The notes under the pieces were generated by a model that was not told the origin of the DNA, did not search any database, and saw only the letters and a program-made list of their open reading frames with translations. Source: Jimgerdemannia flammicorona (taxonomy: Eukaryota > Mucoromycota > Endogonomycetes > Endogonales > Endogonaceae). From it: a DNA stretch of 64,000 bases. Below are positions 1-11,002 of this stretch, piece after piece. Position numbers and translations under genes: made by a program. Each line of letters starts with the position of its first letter. Position 1 is the stretch's first letter. The stretch lies in assembly GCA_003990745.1 (NCBI GenBank), contig RBNI01000008.1, forward strand, positions 1-64,000, written 5' to 3'.

Positions 1-470
1 CAATCCGAACACAACTCCTGAGCACTTCCCCACAATTACCCCTTCACACAACTACTCCTAGTATAGCAATATCATGAATAGCGAATAAACCTATTTAATA
101 ACCCACAAACCACTCTTAAGTAAATCCGCTCTCTGTTAGGTCCTACTCCTAACCCCATCACGAAATTTCCTAATTGGGTATTGTCTGCAGCGATACGCCA
201 ATTCAACTAAGCTGGCCTTAGTTTCTTGAACTTTCTGAAATACGGAAAATCCTGAACATCCAGAACTAGTCCAAAAAAGGACTTTGGTTGAGACGTCAAC
301 CCGATCTTGAAATCAATAAGCGTAGAGGACGTACTCCATACGAAATTGATCTTGACCATAAGAAAACGGTCTTCCAGAATAGCCAGAACTTCCAGAAAAC
401 CCTTCCAGACTACGTAACGGTTACCCTAAAAAGTAACCCTCCTACATAAGCACTGGCCCCCAATCCAAGT
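1..470. repeat. Left arm of a ~470 bp inverted repeat, little mutated
   Basis: This segment matches, in reverse complement, 7945-8415. Shared anchors include the stretch around 285-300 (ggactttggttgaga) and the stretch at 205-225 (caactaagctggccttag). The left arm keeps about 15 CpG dinucleotides while the right arm keeps about two. In the block I aligned by eye (about 285-363) all 14 differences are C to T or G to A in the right arm. No ORF is apparent. The arm runs off the window edge, so its true length is unknown. It could be a terminal repeat of a large element or two opposed copies of another repeat. Confidence 0.75.
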
Positions 471-1239
471 TCTAGATTAAAGGACCTCATCATACATCAC
501 TGTCATCTCCTCTACTACTACCTCCACCCCAGCCATCTTCTTTCAGAAATCCCAGGGGAGCCCATCCTCTTCCCTTACTCATTGAAGCCAAAACTTCATA
601 TACTTCCACTCCCTGCACTGGGGCTCCAAATGACCCCAGTCCTAGGGCTGGGTCCAGATGCCAATCCTCCAATCAGTTCAATGTTCCTGATATCCTCACC
701 CCCTTCTATAAATTCCCCCAGTGAGTCCTCAGCAATCCCAAAATCTTGGGTGTTCCTGCCACTATCTCTCCATCCTCATCTGGAATATTATCTCACCACT
801 GTCTGGTTCTCCACACTTGAAGCAATCATGAAAGAAATCTAGTGGGTCTCTCCCCCTCCTCTAACCCCTGCCACTGCAACCTTGCCACCTTTCCCTTCAA
901 CTAAACCTCTTCCTCCATTCATAGCACTTCCTTAAGCTTATTAACTTCCTTCTATATCTGTAGAATTCATCAATTTGCCTCCCCCCAATCCTCCAGTGAC
1001 CCTGCCCATCTCTCCAGAAGTACCACCAATATCTGTAAAGCCCATTGCACTTGCTGCTGCTGCTGAGCACTCCTTTCTTTCCCTGCCTCCCTCCAGTACC
1101 TCTGAGCACATGATTTCAGCTGCCACTAGTAATCCCCAATCACCAATCCCTGTTCCCTCCACCTATCAATCTTTGCAATAACTTCCACCTCCCATTCTAC
1201 TCATAAAGAACTCTCCTCCAACAAAGAGGAGTTTAGATG

Positions 1240-1900
1240 TCAATGATCTGACCCATCCCCATTTCTCTCAAATCTCTCACTTCCTAGGAGCCCCCAGTGA
1301 TCTGACCATGGGCACCAAACCATCTCTAGCTTATCCCAGACCTCTGCTCTCCAGCACTCCACTGTCAATACCCAGTCAATCCTAGAGCCCAGTCCTGCCA
1401 CCCAGTGAGTATAAATTTGGTACTCCCCCTACAACTAATGCCCTGAATCCACCAAGGAGCTCAACCTCTCAATCTCCATCCAATCACCCAACCTGCTACT
1501 TCTGCCTCTCATTCCTTACCAACCATCAGTTCTGTCCATTCTATTATCTTGCACTATATTGAAATCCCCTCTCAGGCAATCAATCCTGGCCTCCCCTATA
1601 GTACTAGCCTCTCTCAAGTTTCTTATCCAATCTATGTCCTCCTGCCTCTCAGCTGGGAAGTAGTATGACCCAACAGTCAAAGGGTTTCACCCAGGTCTCT
1701 TCCACACTCACTACACCAACATACTCCCCCAATGTCCAATCTCTCCAATATCCCCCATCCCCATCTGAACCAGAATTTCCACCTACCTAGTCCATACTGC
1801 CACTCCTCCCCATTCTTTAGTCCAGTCCTATAAGTCTATGTCTACCTCATATCACACATCCAGTAGTAAGAAGAGATCTACATCCAGTCCTTTTAACTAG
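1240..1900 (-). pseudogene. LINE copy 1 AP-endonuclease domain, decayed
   Basis: Minus-strand reading shows the endonuclease/exonuclease/phosphatase signatures in order: a WTKEWGG block near 1760, RGDFNIVQD near 1545-1570 (the catalytic GDFN motif), SRIDWVLT near 1365-1390 and SDHW at 1295-1306 (the conserved SDH motif). Together these identify the target-nicking endonuclease of LINE ORF2. Several in-frame stops are present, and the RT that should follow is absent. Confidence 0.65.
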
Positions 1901-2415
1901 CTAAACATATTCCTGCACCATACCACTCCCCTCAGCCCATTCACATTCAAAGAAAATATTCTAGTTGTACTGTTCATATTGAATAATGTTTGATATTGAG
2001 AACCCAGCCTAGAATTCCATGCTCATCTCATCACCAGTCAGATCTAAGCACCAATCTGTCTCCAATTCACCCTCTACTACTGCCTGAGCATCTAGTGCCA
2101 CCAAGATTTCCTGACACTCCACCCCATTCACAACCTCCATTTCTGTCCAATAGTCTGTACATATCACTCACCACTTCTTTAACTCTTTCCTTGAATTCTA
2201 CAGTAAGCTATCCAATTATTCACAATCTCTCAAAGGGCCTCCTCCCTCTGGTCATCCACTTGATATTTCTCTGACTCCAAGAGCACCATCTGTATCTCAT
2301 TTGAAATCTTTCTTGTCACCTCCTCTCCATGGAGAATCTCCTCCCAATACCTATCACTTAGGACCTGAAAGTTCTCTTCTCTCAGCTCCTCAGCTGCCAC
2401 CCCCTCCAGGGTCTT

Positions 2416-3936
2416 CTACAGCCACTTCTCTTCATCCACCACCTCAGCAACACCCCAGGCAACTCCTTTGACCTCCACCACAGAGTCCACCAAGGCACTC
2501 CTCCTCCCCAACTCATCCCACTCCTTCTCTACTATGTCCAGTAGTTCCTCCTCCCCACCTGCCCCGCTCAGGACACTATACTGAGAGTGGACCTCCTTTT
2601 CTATTTCAGTATCCACCACCACACCCCCCATTCCCTCCTCTCCTGATCCACCCTGGACCACAACCTGAGCCATCCTACACTCCCCTGCCCAAGTGCTCTC
2701 CATCAGTCCAGCACCTCCTTTCTCTACTCTGCTGCCTGCCACACTCTCTCCCATCTTCTCCAGCAGCTCCTTCAGGATAAACCTCCCCTGCATCTTCTCC
2801 CAGACCCCTTTATCCATCCTGACCTTCTTTCCATCCACAATCTCTACCACTGTCTTGGCTTCATACTCCTTTCAAACCATCATCTCCTCTCTACTACTTC
2901 TGCGAGATCCCCAAGAGCCTCTAGCAAGTCCTCCTCCTCCTCTGGCATCCCTTTCACCCACAAGACCCTGCACTCTACTGGTCTCCACTTGAGAGTCACC
3001 AGCCAGTCCCTCACCTTCCCCATGCTCTCCTTTCTAGCCAGCCTCACCTGGATGTTGACATCTCCAGTCTGGAGCTCAGTACTCTCCCAGACTCTGAACT
3101 CAATATCCATGATCTCTCCATACTCCTTGACCACCTCCACAATCAACTCTCTGGCCCTCTCTCTCGACACTATAGGAAGATCTAACACCATCAGCTACAC
3201 CACTCAGGGGTCCCAGTACATGTACCTAGCCATAGAGACCACTACTCTGTCCACCTTTATCCTCTTCTCCATGGCCTCCAACATTGATACCTCTTCCTCA
3301 AATCCAACCTCAACCCCTTCTTTCCCCTTCAAGAACTTCACTAAAGCTGCCCCCTTTGCCTCCTGTGCCACCAGCCCCAAAATCATCCTCACAGTCACTG
3401 CCAAGCCCTGGAAGCACAATGTAACAGTGAATTCTGATCTCAATTTCTTGAGTAACAGTGCTGACACCATGCCTATTACACTATCTGCCAGGTCTGTGGG
3501 CCTCATACTCTCCCCTGTCCTGAACTACCAACCACCATCACATCTGGATTTTTTTCCAGATTCCCAGTCATGCTCCATCAGCAGTCACATCTCCAGCCCT
3601 TACTCCCCCCCCTCTCTTACTGCCCAACCCTCCTCTAGGGGCCCCTCTCTGTCTCCCACCTGAAGCCATTAATGCCTTTTCTAGTCCCAACCAACTATCC
3701 AGACCAGATGCCATTCTCCCCATCTTGACCTTATCAGCAAAGGTCATCCTCTCCCCTCCTTGCTGCCTCAGTCTGTTTCTCCCTCCAATACCAGTGCCAT
3801 GGCCAGCCATAGAGGGCCCTGGCATTCCCAAACTGTCTCCCCTCCTCCTCCCTACCTGCTGCCAGTTGAAGGCACTGCTGCTCCCCTGGCCAACATACTC
3901 ATCAGTATATCCATCACCATCTATATTATTAGTCAC
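2416..3936 (-). pseudogene. LINE copy 1 ORF1 protein, interrupted
   Basis: Three consecutive open pieces on the minus strand (3936-3568, 3506-3204, 3191-2880, then 2850-2416) form one nucleic-acid-binding-type ORF1 broken by stops. The N-terminus is rich in Gly, Arg and Gln (residues 20-60), followed by a FADKVK segment and a globular part beginning MRPTDLAD. The same order recurs in copy 2 (MRPSDLAD, then VKFLK...EGVEVGFEE), so the frame is real. No zinc knuckle is visible. Stops fall where a single transition from CAG, CGA or TGG would create them. ORF1 proteins of LINEs bind element RNA to form the retrotransposition particle; that role is family knowledge, not shown here. Confidence 0.6.
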
Positions 3937-4039
3937 CTTTTATCAAAAATGTTGTAAAAAGTATTGTCTGAGTCTTGTATCACCTGAATGTTACTAGTGA
4001 AAAGTGCCCTGCCAGCATCCACCAGTGTACTCAGTCTCT

Positions 4040-4440
4040 CTACCTTCTCTTATGCTCCCAGACCTCCACTCTGATCCTCAGCCCCCCTCTCTCCATCAGT
4101 TCTATCCACCAATACATCTCAGACCATATTGAAGTCCCTGCCAAGTATATCCACTCCAGCCTCTGTGAGGGCCCCACTCTCCTGGAGGCCCTTCACCCAA
4201 TCTACATACTCCCCCCATACAGCAGGATAGTAGCAAGACCCCACTGTAACTGACTCCCAATCTGCACAAATCCAATCTCCCCAAACCAGTCTGTCTCCCC
4301 AGCTCCATACCTCTCATATCTCTCCCTGCCCCTTTGGACCAGAATCCCCACCTTGGCTTTCCATACAGCCTCTCCTCCCCATTCCCTAGTCCACTCCAGT
4401 CTATCTAAATCATCCTCATATGTGATATCCTGCAAAAGAA
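4040..4440 (-). pseudogene. LINE copy 2 AP-endonuclease, N-terminal half
   Basis: The minus-strand ORF 4435-4202 contains LEWTREWGGEAVWKAK, matching the corresponding block of copy 1. It continues to GRDFNMV at about 4127-4150, the catalytic GDFN motif with Gly-Arg in place of Gly. The C-terminal SRID and SDH motifs are missing because the copy is cut off near 4016. Confidence 0.6.
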
Positions 4441-5732
4441 AGAGATCTGCCTCCAGTCCCTTCAGCTAAGCAAAAATATTCTGATACTGACATGAATCTT
4501 ATAATCCATTGATATTGAGAGAAAAAATATTGGTTGTACTGTTCTTAAGGAATATTGTAGAATTGAAAATATATCCTCTACTGCTCCATATCTCTCACCT
4601 CTCTTGTCAAGTCCAGATTGTGTTCAGCTTACACTGCCTCCTCTTCAGCCCTCTTAGTTTCCAGTCCCTCCAGCTCAGCCATTTCCCAATTCTTCTTTTC
4701 CTCAAAATCCTCATAATACTCCAGACAGGCCTTCTGTCAGAGCTGCAAACTATAGTACTTTTCCCAGCAGTAGATGGCCTGCTTGCCATCAACTACTGCC
4801 AGCTTGGCCTCTCTTTTCTTATCTACCTCATACTCTTCCTCCTCCAGAAAAACTACCAGTATCTCTGCCCTTAATGCCTCCACCACTCCATCACTACATA
4901 AGATCCTCACCCAGTACTTATTACTCATCACTCTCAGGTCCACTTCTCCCAGTTCCTCAGCTATAAGATTATTTATCATCTGGCATATCTACAAAAGATT
5001 CCCCACTTCCTTCCCCCCAGAGGTTATAGGCCATCCTTCACTCAGCATCAAGATGTCCTCCCCCATACTTGCAGCCTCATTCCACCCCTCCTCTGGGACA
5101 TCCACCAGTTTCTCCTCACCAACTGCTACCACTTGTCCACCTTTTGTACCTCAGGAACCCCAAAGTGTACCTGCTGAGTACCATGCATGGGCACATCCTC
5201 CACCACTTGGTCCCTTGCAACTGGTCCCCACCTGATATGAGGGGTGGGTGTCAGAGACTGCTCTCAGACTTCAAACATACTATTCTCATATAGGTTCTTG
5301 CTCAGTACCTTCCTGGCCTCCTCCCACCTTCTCCTCTTGCCCCCCAGCCCAGACACTTACCAAAGCTCTCCCAGCATCCTTGCTTCTATCAGCAGCCCTC
5401 ATCTTCTTCACCTCCAGACTCACCAGCAATTCTCTCTACCTCCTGTGATCTTGGGTCTTCTCCCACAGCCCCTTGTCAACATGGACTCACCTCCCATCAA
5501 CAATCTCCAAGTACATCAACTTCATATATACCTTCTAAGCCTTTGCCCTCTGCTCTACTATTTAACTCAACTTCTCTAGTGTCTCCAACAGATCCTCCTC
5601 CTCCTCCTCACTCCCCTTTACTCTTGCCACCTTGTATACAAAGACTCCTCACATCATCACCAATGGCCAATCCCTTGCCTTGCTAGTAGCCTCTCTCTCT
5701 GCCAGTCGAATCTGGACATCCACATTCTCTGT

Positions 5733-6470
5733 CTAGAAGGTGGTCCCTTCCCAGACCCTAAACCCTATATCGACCACCTCCCTGTACTCAGCCATGACCT
5801 CCTCCACTCTCCTCCTCATCTCTACAGCAGTCACTATAAGCACTCCCTTCACCAGGAGCTGTACCATCCTGGGGTCCCATCTCAAGCACTGCACTATTAG
5901 AACACATATCTCTCCAACCATCAATCCAGTCTTCAGTACCTCCTCCAGCAGCCCTGCCTCCTCAAAGCCCACCTCCACCCCTTCTAGTCTCTTCAAGAAC
6001 TTAACAGATACTGTGTCTTCCATCTGCTTTGCAATCAGCTCCAGAACCATTTTTGCCATCACCACCAAGCCCCTGAAGCACAGGGGGACTATGAATTCTG
6101 AGATTTAATTCTTGGATAATGGTGCTACTGCTAGTCCTATTACACCATCAGCCAGATCACTAGGCCTCATGCCCTTCTCACTGCTCAGTTCACTATCAGC
6201 AGTTCTATCTAGATTTTTTTCCAGATCACCCAGCACACTTCCATCAGCAGTCACCCCCTCAGCTACTACACCACCAGTCCCACTAGTCTGGCCCCCCAGA
6301 AGAGCTCCCCCTTGAGGCTTCTGTCCTGTAGCCTTTGCTGTCACCTTATCTCCTTTCAGCCAATTCTCTAGCCCAGCTCTCTGCTGACCCCCCTTCACCT
6401 TCTCCACAAAGCTCACCCTCCCTGTCTTCTGGCCTCCAGCACTACTCTCTCCCCTACCATATCCTCTCAC
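5733..6470 (-). pseudogene. LINE copy 2 ORF1 protein, interrupted
   Basis: Two open pieces (6470-6105 and 6068-5733) separated by a stop. They align with copy 1 ORF1: VSFVEKVKGG corresponds to MTFADKVKMG, MRPSDLADGVIG to MRPTDLADSVIG, and LEGVEVGFEE to KEGVEVGFEE. The piece 4979-4737 (AEELGEV..., EEEEYEVDKKREAKL) corresponds to a later ORF1 segment of copy 1 near 2380-2250. The protein is Gly/Thr-rich at the N-terminus, with no recognisable catalytic residues. The divergence between the two copies suggests separate LINE subfamilies rather than a tandem duplication. Confidence 0.55.
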
Positions 6471-6669
6471 AGCAGGCCCCTCATGCTTCCTCCCAAGCCA
6501 GGGCGCCTCTCTATATACTGTCAGTCAAATACACCAGGGCCACCCTGCCCAGTATATACCTCAGAACACTTATCAGTCACTATAATGCTAGTATCTTTTC
6601 TCCAAAAATGGTGTTATAAGTATTGCTAGAAAGTCCTGTAACCTAAATATTACTGGAGAAAAATGACTG

Positions 6670-7676
6670 GAGATCTCCTTTATCTGGTGGCTTTGGAGGG
6701 AAGTCAGAGGATATTATATAGGAGATTCTGATGGGGGGTGGCTGATGAGGTATACCATATTGGTCTCTGATAGAAGAGTGATGTGGGAGAGGAGAAATGG
6801 AAACCCTGGATATAGAGGTGGGACTGCCTTCTGTTGGGCAGAGTACTAGTGGATGCTTTCTGCTTAAAGTATGATATAAAGTGCCTTTGGAAACATAAGA
6901 GAGATCTGTGGCCCAAGACATGATAGAGAGTAGGGATTAGTGAGGAGTGGGACTGGAACAGTATTTAGCATAGAGTAAGCAGGTAGCAAGATGGATCTCC
7001 CCCTAGTTCTGAGTGGTATGGTGGAGAGTTTTATAGTGTAATATTATATTGAACTATCAGATGGGCTACTTAATAGAAGGAAGTACCCAGGAGTACAAGG
7101 AGTGTCTGAATGTCATACAGGAGAGAGGGGTGGTACAGACTCTTGAATATTGACTGGGGGAGTGTGAGGTGATGGAGGACTTTTGGAGAGAGATTGAGGT
7201 ATAGCTGGGAGTATACTCACCAGGGTTGGTGACAGGAGAGAGGTGGGGTGACCTCTATAAGAGGCTGGTGGGGGGCTTGGGAGATGAGTAGCTAATATTA
7301 GGATGGGTGCTGGTAATTTGGGTCAGCCTGGTGAGACATTGGCTTTTTGTATTTGAGGAGAATCAATAGTTGATATTGGGGGTAAGAGTGGTAAGATAGA
7401 AGTGGCTGATGATGGATATATTGAGTGAGTAGTAGAGGGGTAGGAGTACTGGTGGGAAATATCAGTAGTGATTGGTAGAGACAATTTGTAGAAAGAGTGG
7501 GGAGAGAATTGGGGTAGTAGAGAAGTTGGTGGTGTTTCAGAAAAATGATAAGAGAGAGAGGGATTTTTTGAGTGAGATTGGGTGAGGAGTACATTTGTAT
7601 TAGTAGTACTTTATAGATAGTTTGGTAATAAAGTAGAAGTCTATAAAACTATAAAAAAAAAAAAAAAAAAAAAAAA
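6670..7676 (+). mobile_element. LINE 3' end with poly(A) tail, plus strand, 5'-truncated
   Basis: Plus-strand reading at 6990-7450 resembles the C-terminal region of a LINE ORF2: a VWREIEVxLGVY-like segment, GERWGDLYKRLVGG, then LGWVLVIWV. An untranslated tail follows, ending in an A-run at about 7651-7676. A homologous 3' end with poly(A) occurs at 48740-49464, confirming a repeated family. 5' truncation with poly(A) is the usual product of target-primed reverse transcription. Confidence 0.65.
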
Positions 7677-7944
7677 TAAGACCTTCTTCATCTTGACTTA
7701 CAATAGAGCAAGAAGTTTAATGAAGAGAGTTTCACCTATTTGCTGGTTTAATGAGAGTACTTCTTTATATGTATGAAGCTTATCTCACTTATTGCAGGCA
7801 TAGAGGTCTAATTGTCCTTATATGTCAGGTTCAATTTACTCCAGAATATCAGATAGTTCAGAATAAATTCCAGTTCAGCAGTTGAGCTTAATACCAACTT
7901 GTAGAAATTTCTGTAAGATTTATAGCTAAGTGAGAAAGTATCTT

Positions 7945-8415
7945 GAAGCAGAATTGGATTATAAACTGCTGCTATCAAGTTGTAAGAGGATACTTTATTA
8001 GAGTACTGTTATGTAGTTCTAAAAGAGTTTTCCGGAAGTTTTGGATATTCTAAAATACTGTTTTCTTAAGGTTAAGATCAATTTTATATAGAGTATATTC
8101 TCTATACTTATTGATTTCAAGATTAGATTGATATCTCAACCAAAGTCCTTTTCTAGACTTGTTCTGGGTGTTCGGGATTTTTCATATTTCAGGAAGTTCA
8201 GAGAACTAAGACCAGCTTAGTTGAAATGGCATATTACTGCAGACAATATCCAATCAGGAAATTTCAGAATTTAGTTAGGAGTGAGACCTAATATCATATA
8301 AATTTACTTAGAAGTAATTTGTGGATTATTAAATAGATTTATTTACAATTTATGATATTGCTATTGGCTAATAGTAGAAGTAGTATGGGAAGGAATATTT
8401 GTGTAGAGAAGTTTT
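7945..8415. repeat. Right arm of the inverted repeat, strongly C-to-T decayed
   Basis: Reverse complement of 1-470 with many transitions and only about two CpG left (near 8031 and 8173). The block at about 8070-8150 aligns to 285-363 with transitions only. Between the LINE poly(A) and this arm (7677-7944) I see nothing recognisable. Confidence 0.7.
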
Positions 8416-8639
8416 TTTATCTTATTTATCTATATTTTTGTCTTAGTTTCTGAGATCTGAAGGAGTGGATATTTATACAAATGAGAGGCTATCTGGACTA
8501 TACTAAATATGGGTATAGTCCTTAATACTTTAATGAGTCAGAATGCAGTCATATTATATAAGTGTAAACTGATATGTCAAGTAATTGACTGATTACTGAG
8601 TCAGTATATAGTTATATAGGATATGACTAATCTAGCTAT

Positions 8640-9080
8640 ACTAATGACTGCTATGCTATTTATAGGTTTTAGATACTGTCTGAGTATTCTTTGATGAGGT
8701 CACTATTGATGATATCATTCCTGATGAAATAGTCATCTAGAAAGAGCAGTTTTTAGATTATATCTCTTTGTTCATTTATATAGTAATATGTTGGAATCAT
8801 ATTACTATCTGACAAGATAGTATCTATCTCATATACTGAGTATAATATTGGTGGACAGAGAAGAGGTGTACCATCTTTGCTTTCATCAGATTCACTATCA
8901 GTATAACTTTGGTAGATAATAGCACTATATGCTACAGAGTTATAGTATACTAACAGCTGTGGTTCATTTCTCTCATACTTGAGAGATAGAGTTATTAGTT
9001 CTATCTCAAGGGTTGTCAGAAGGTATTGGTTATATTCTCCAGTCTCTTCATTATAGTTGAAGTAATTAGATATAAATATA
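8640..9080 (-). pseudogene. Unrecognised ORF remnant
   Basis: On the minus strand one frame stays open from about 9080 to 8750 (roughly 110 codons), unusually long for this AT-rich decayed DNA. A single TAA that could derive from CAA follows, and then more open sequence. Visible blocks are LLTTLEIELITLS, a Ser/Asp/Glu-rich SYTDSESDESKDG, and LLCPPILYSVYEID. I recognise no family. It may be part of the mobile element bounded by the inverted repeat that ends at 8415, or a host gene fragment. Upstream (9080-9350) another short acidic stretch, DEAEDNDLSDIN, appears in a nearby frame. Confidence 0.3.
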
Positions 9081-9715
9081 AGTTAATACTTATACCAATG
9101 ATCATTATCTCAATAAGTCTTGTACATAGTTATAAACTATTATAAGTTTATTAGCAAGGTTGGCAGGGTAATCAGAATTGGCAGAGATCCTTGGCTAGAG
9201 GTCATATTGATATCAGAGAGGTCATTGTCTTCTGCTTCATCATTATTGAACTAGATTATATCATAGATATTCTTTATGATATATCCAACTTAGGGCATTT
9301 GCAGGATGTGATCATTGGAGTATGAAAAGGGTCTATCTGTGGTTTAAGTGTACTCAATATACTTGTGATTGAGTTCTTGTACCATGTAGGTCAGAGTAGT
9401 AACCATTTCAGTAGTAGTAACTCAGAGATAGAAAATAAAGGTACTATACTTATAAAAGAGTTCTTAGTATTTATAAGCAATAAGTTTCTGGTATTGAGAT
9501 ATTTTAGTAATATCTGTATCATGGTAATAGTTAACCATATCTTTCCAGAAGACAGCCAATCTAATAGTAGCTTGAGATTTGTCTGATTCAGTTAGTCTCA
9601 CAAAGTATATTCAGAGTATTTCATTGGGCTTCTATGAAATAGTTGAGTACTAGGCTATGGATATTCATAAGGGGCAGGAGAGCTGTAGTTTCATTGACAA
9701 TAGTATTCTAAATCT

Positions 9716-10735
9716 CTTTTTTTTTTTTTTTTTTTTTTTTTTGTTTTATGGACTCAGAGTCCAGCAGATTTTTATTGGAAGAGAACCTAGACTATATAGG
9801 CCAAAACCCTCTCCCACTACCCACCAAGCACTGTCCCCCCATTAACCTAGGCTAGCTATTGTCCAGCAGCTCAACTATGTTAGGTACAGCAGAGTCTATA
9901 GTGGCTCACACCTCATTCTATATACCATGCTCTTCCTACTACTAGGGAGAACTCAACCATATGCCAACAACCAAAAGTGCATACCTGAAACTCCAACATA
10001 TGTATAAGATGATATCTGAGCTAAATAGAATAACCCCTGCCTCTCCAAAAAGAATGATAGATAAAGAAAAAACCCTCATCAAAGTATATCATGGTAGATA
10101 GGGCCTGGTTCTCCCAGATGAGATAAGTAGAGAACTTACACATGAGGTTAGAGAAGACTCCCAATACCCCACTACTCAAGCCTGCAGGCTTCAATTATAT
10201 TGCTATGTCAGCTTCTGGTTTCAGTTAAGTGTAGCCAAGATGTCTGAAATAGGTAGCCTCAGGCCCCCTGACCCCCCCCCCCAATGACTGGGACCCACTC
10301 TGCACCAATCAAAAGACCCCACCAAAGCAATATCCACCCTAGCTCTGACAACTGCCCCCAGTCTAGCATCCTACTGGTTCACCATTATTGCCCTTCCTCC
10401 TATCTGTAATAGCTATCTCCCCTCCCATCTCAACAATATCTGAAAATCAGTTACCTATATAAGAACCATGCTCACCAGGAAGCTCACCAAAGCCAGAGGG
10501 CTCCATCATAGATACTAAGGACCTATAGATAACCTATACTGGGCACTTGATGCCCAAGGTTGACCAACTCCCTATATAATTCATGATGCTCCAAGACAAT
10601 ATCTTGTTGGTGATGGTAAAAGAAAGAAGGCACTACACCAAAACAGGTATACTCCAGATATAGCTGAAGGCACTAGAATCTATGAAAAAGTGGAGAAGAC
10701 ACTGATCTGATACTAATAAAGAGACAACTCATCAC
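9716..10735 (-). mobile_element. Poly(A)-tailed retroelement 3' fragment, minus strand
   Basis: A T-run at about 9718-9741 is the complement of a poly(A) tail. To its right lies about 1 kb of compositionally distinct, less AT-rich sequence that ends near 10735. The 3' part could be LINE coding sequence, but no decisive motif is visible and several stops interrupt each frame. It is most simply a 5'-truncated LINE-type insertion. Confidence 0.4.
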
Positions 10736-11002
10736 CATTGCTCTCCTCTCACTATGCCCCTGTAGGTACAGCAAACCAACCCAAGGTAGAGAGGATAATA
10801 ATAGGGGAAAGGGGACTTGGAAGATCACCTACAAATCTTGAGATTAGTAAGATAGTGGAGAAAGGGGTGTGTAGTATTCTAAATATCAGTATGGATGTGG
10901 TTGTAGATTTCAGTAGTTATATCTGAGTATATATTTGAGAGTTATAGTTATTTATTTTAGTTTGTTGTAATTCTCTGTTTTGACATACTGTATATTTGGT
11001 AT

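Larger units (their letters stand above)
480..3990 (-). mobile_element. LINE retrotransposon copy 1, 5' portion (ORF1 plus endonuclease)
   Basis: Minus-strand non-LTR element. Its 5' end lies near 3990-4015, where the sequence matches the 5' flank of the second copy near 6620-6670. Reading leftward it has a long ORF1 (3936 to about 2300), then an AP-endonuclease-like domain (about 1900-1250). About 750 bp more follows, in which I see no reverse transcriptase motif before the inverted-repeat arm begins. The element therefore lacks its RT and 3' end. Two-ORF organisation with an apurinic-type endonuclease is typical of fungal Tad/L1-like LINEs, but the exact clade cannot be assigned without an RT. 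Confidence 0.7.
4016..6665 (-). mobile_element. LINE retrotransposon copy 2, 5' portion truncated inside endonuclease
   Basis: A second minus-strand LINE, related to but clearly diverged from copy 1. ORF1 runs 6470-5733 with further coding-like sequence to about 4600, and the endonuclease begins near 4440. The copy ends abruptly inside the endonuclease near 4016, exactly where copy 1 starts. Copy 1 therefore may have inserted into copy 2, or the two were joined by another event. Its 5' end at about 6665 abuts a plus-strand LINE 3' end. Confidence 0.65.

Noticed and set aside
2989..3663. 224-codon plus-strand Ser/Thr/Pro-rich frame
   Set aside because: Antisense of LINE ORF1, which is supported by homology between two copies.
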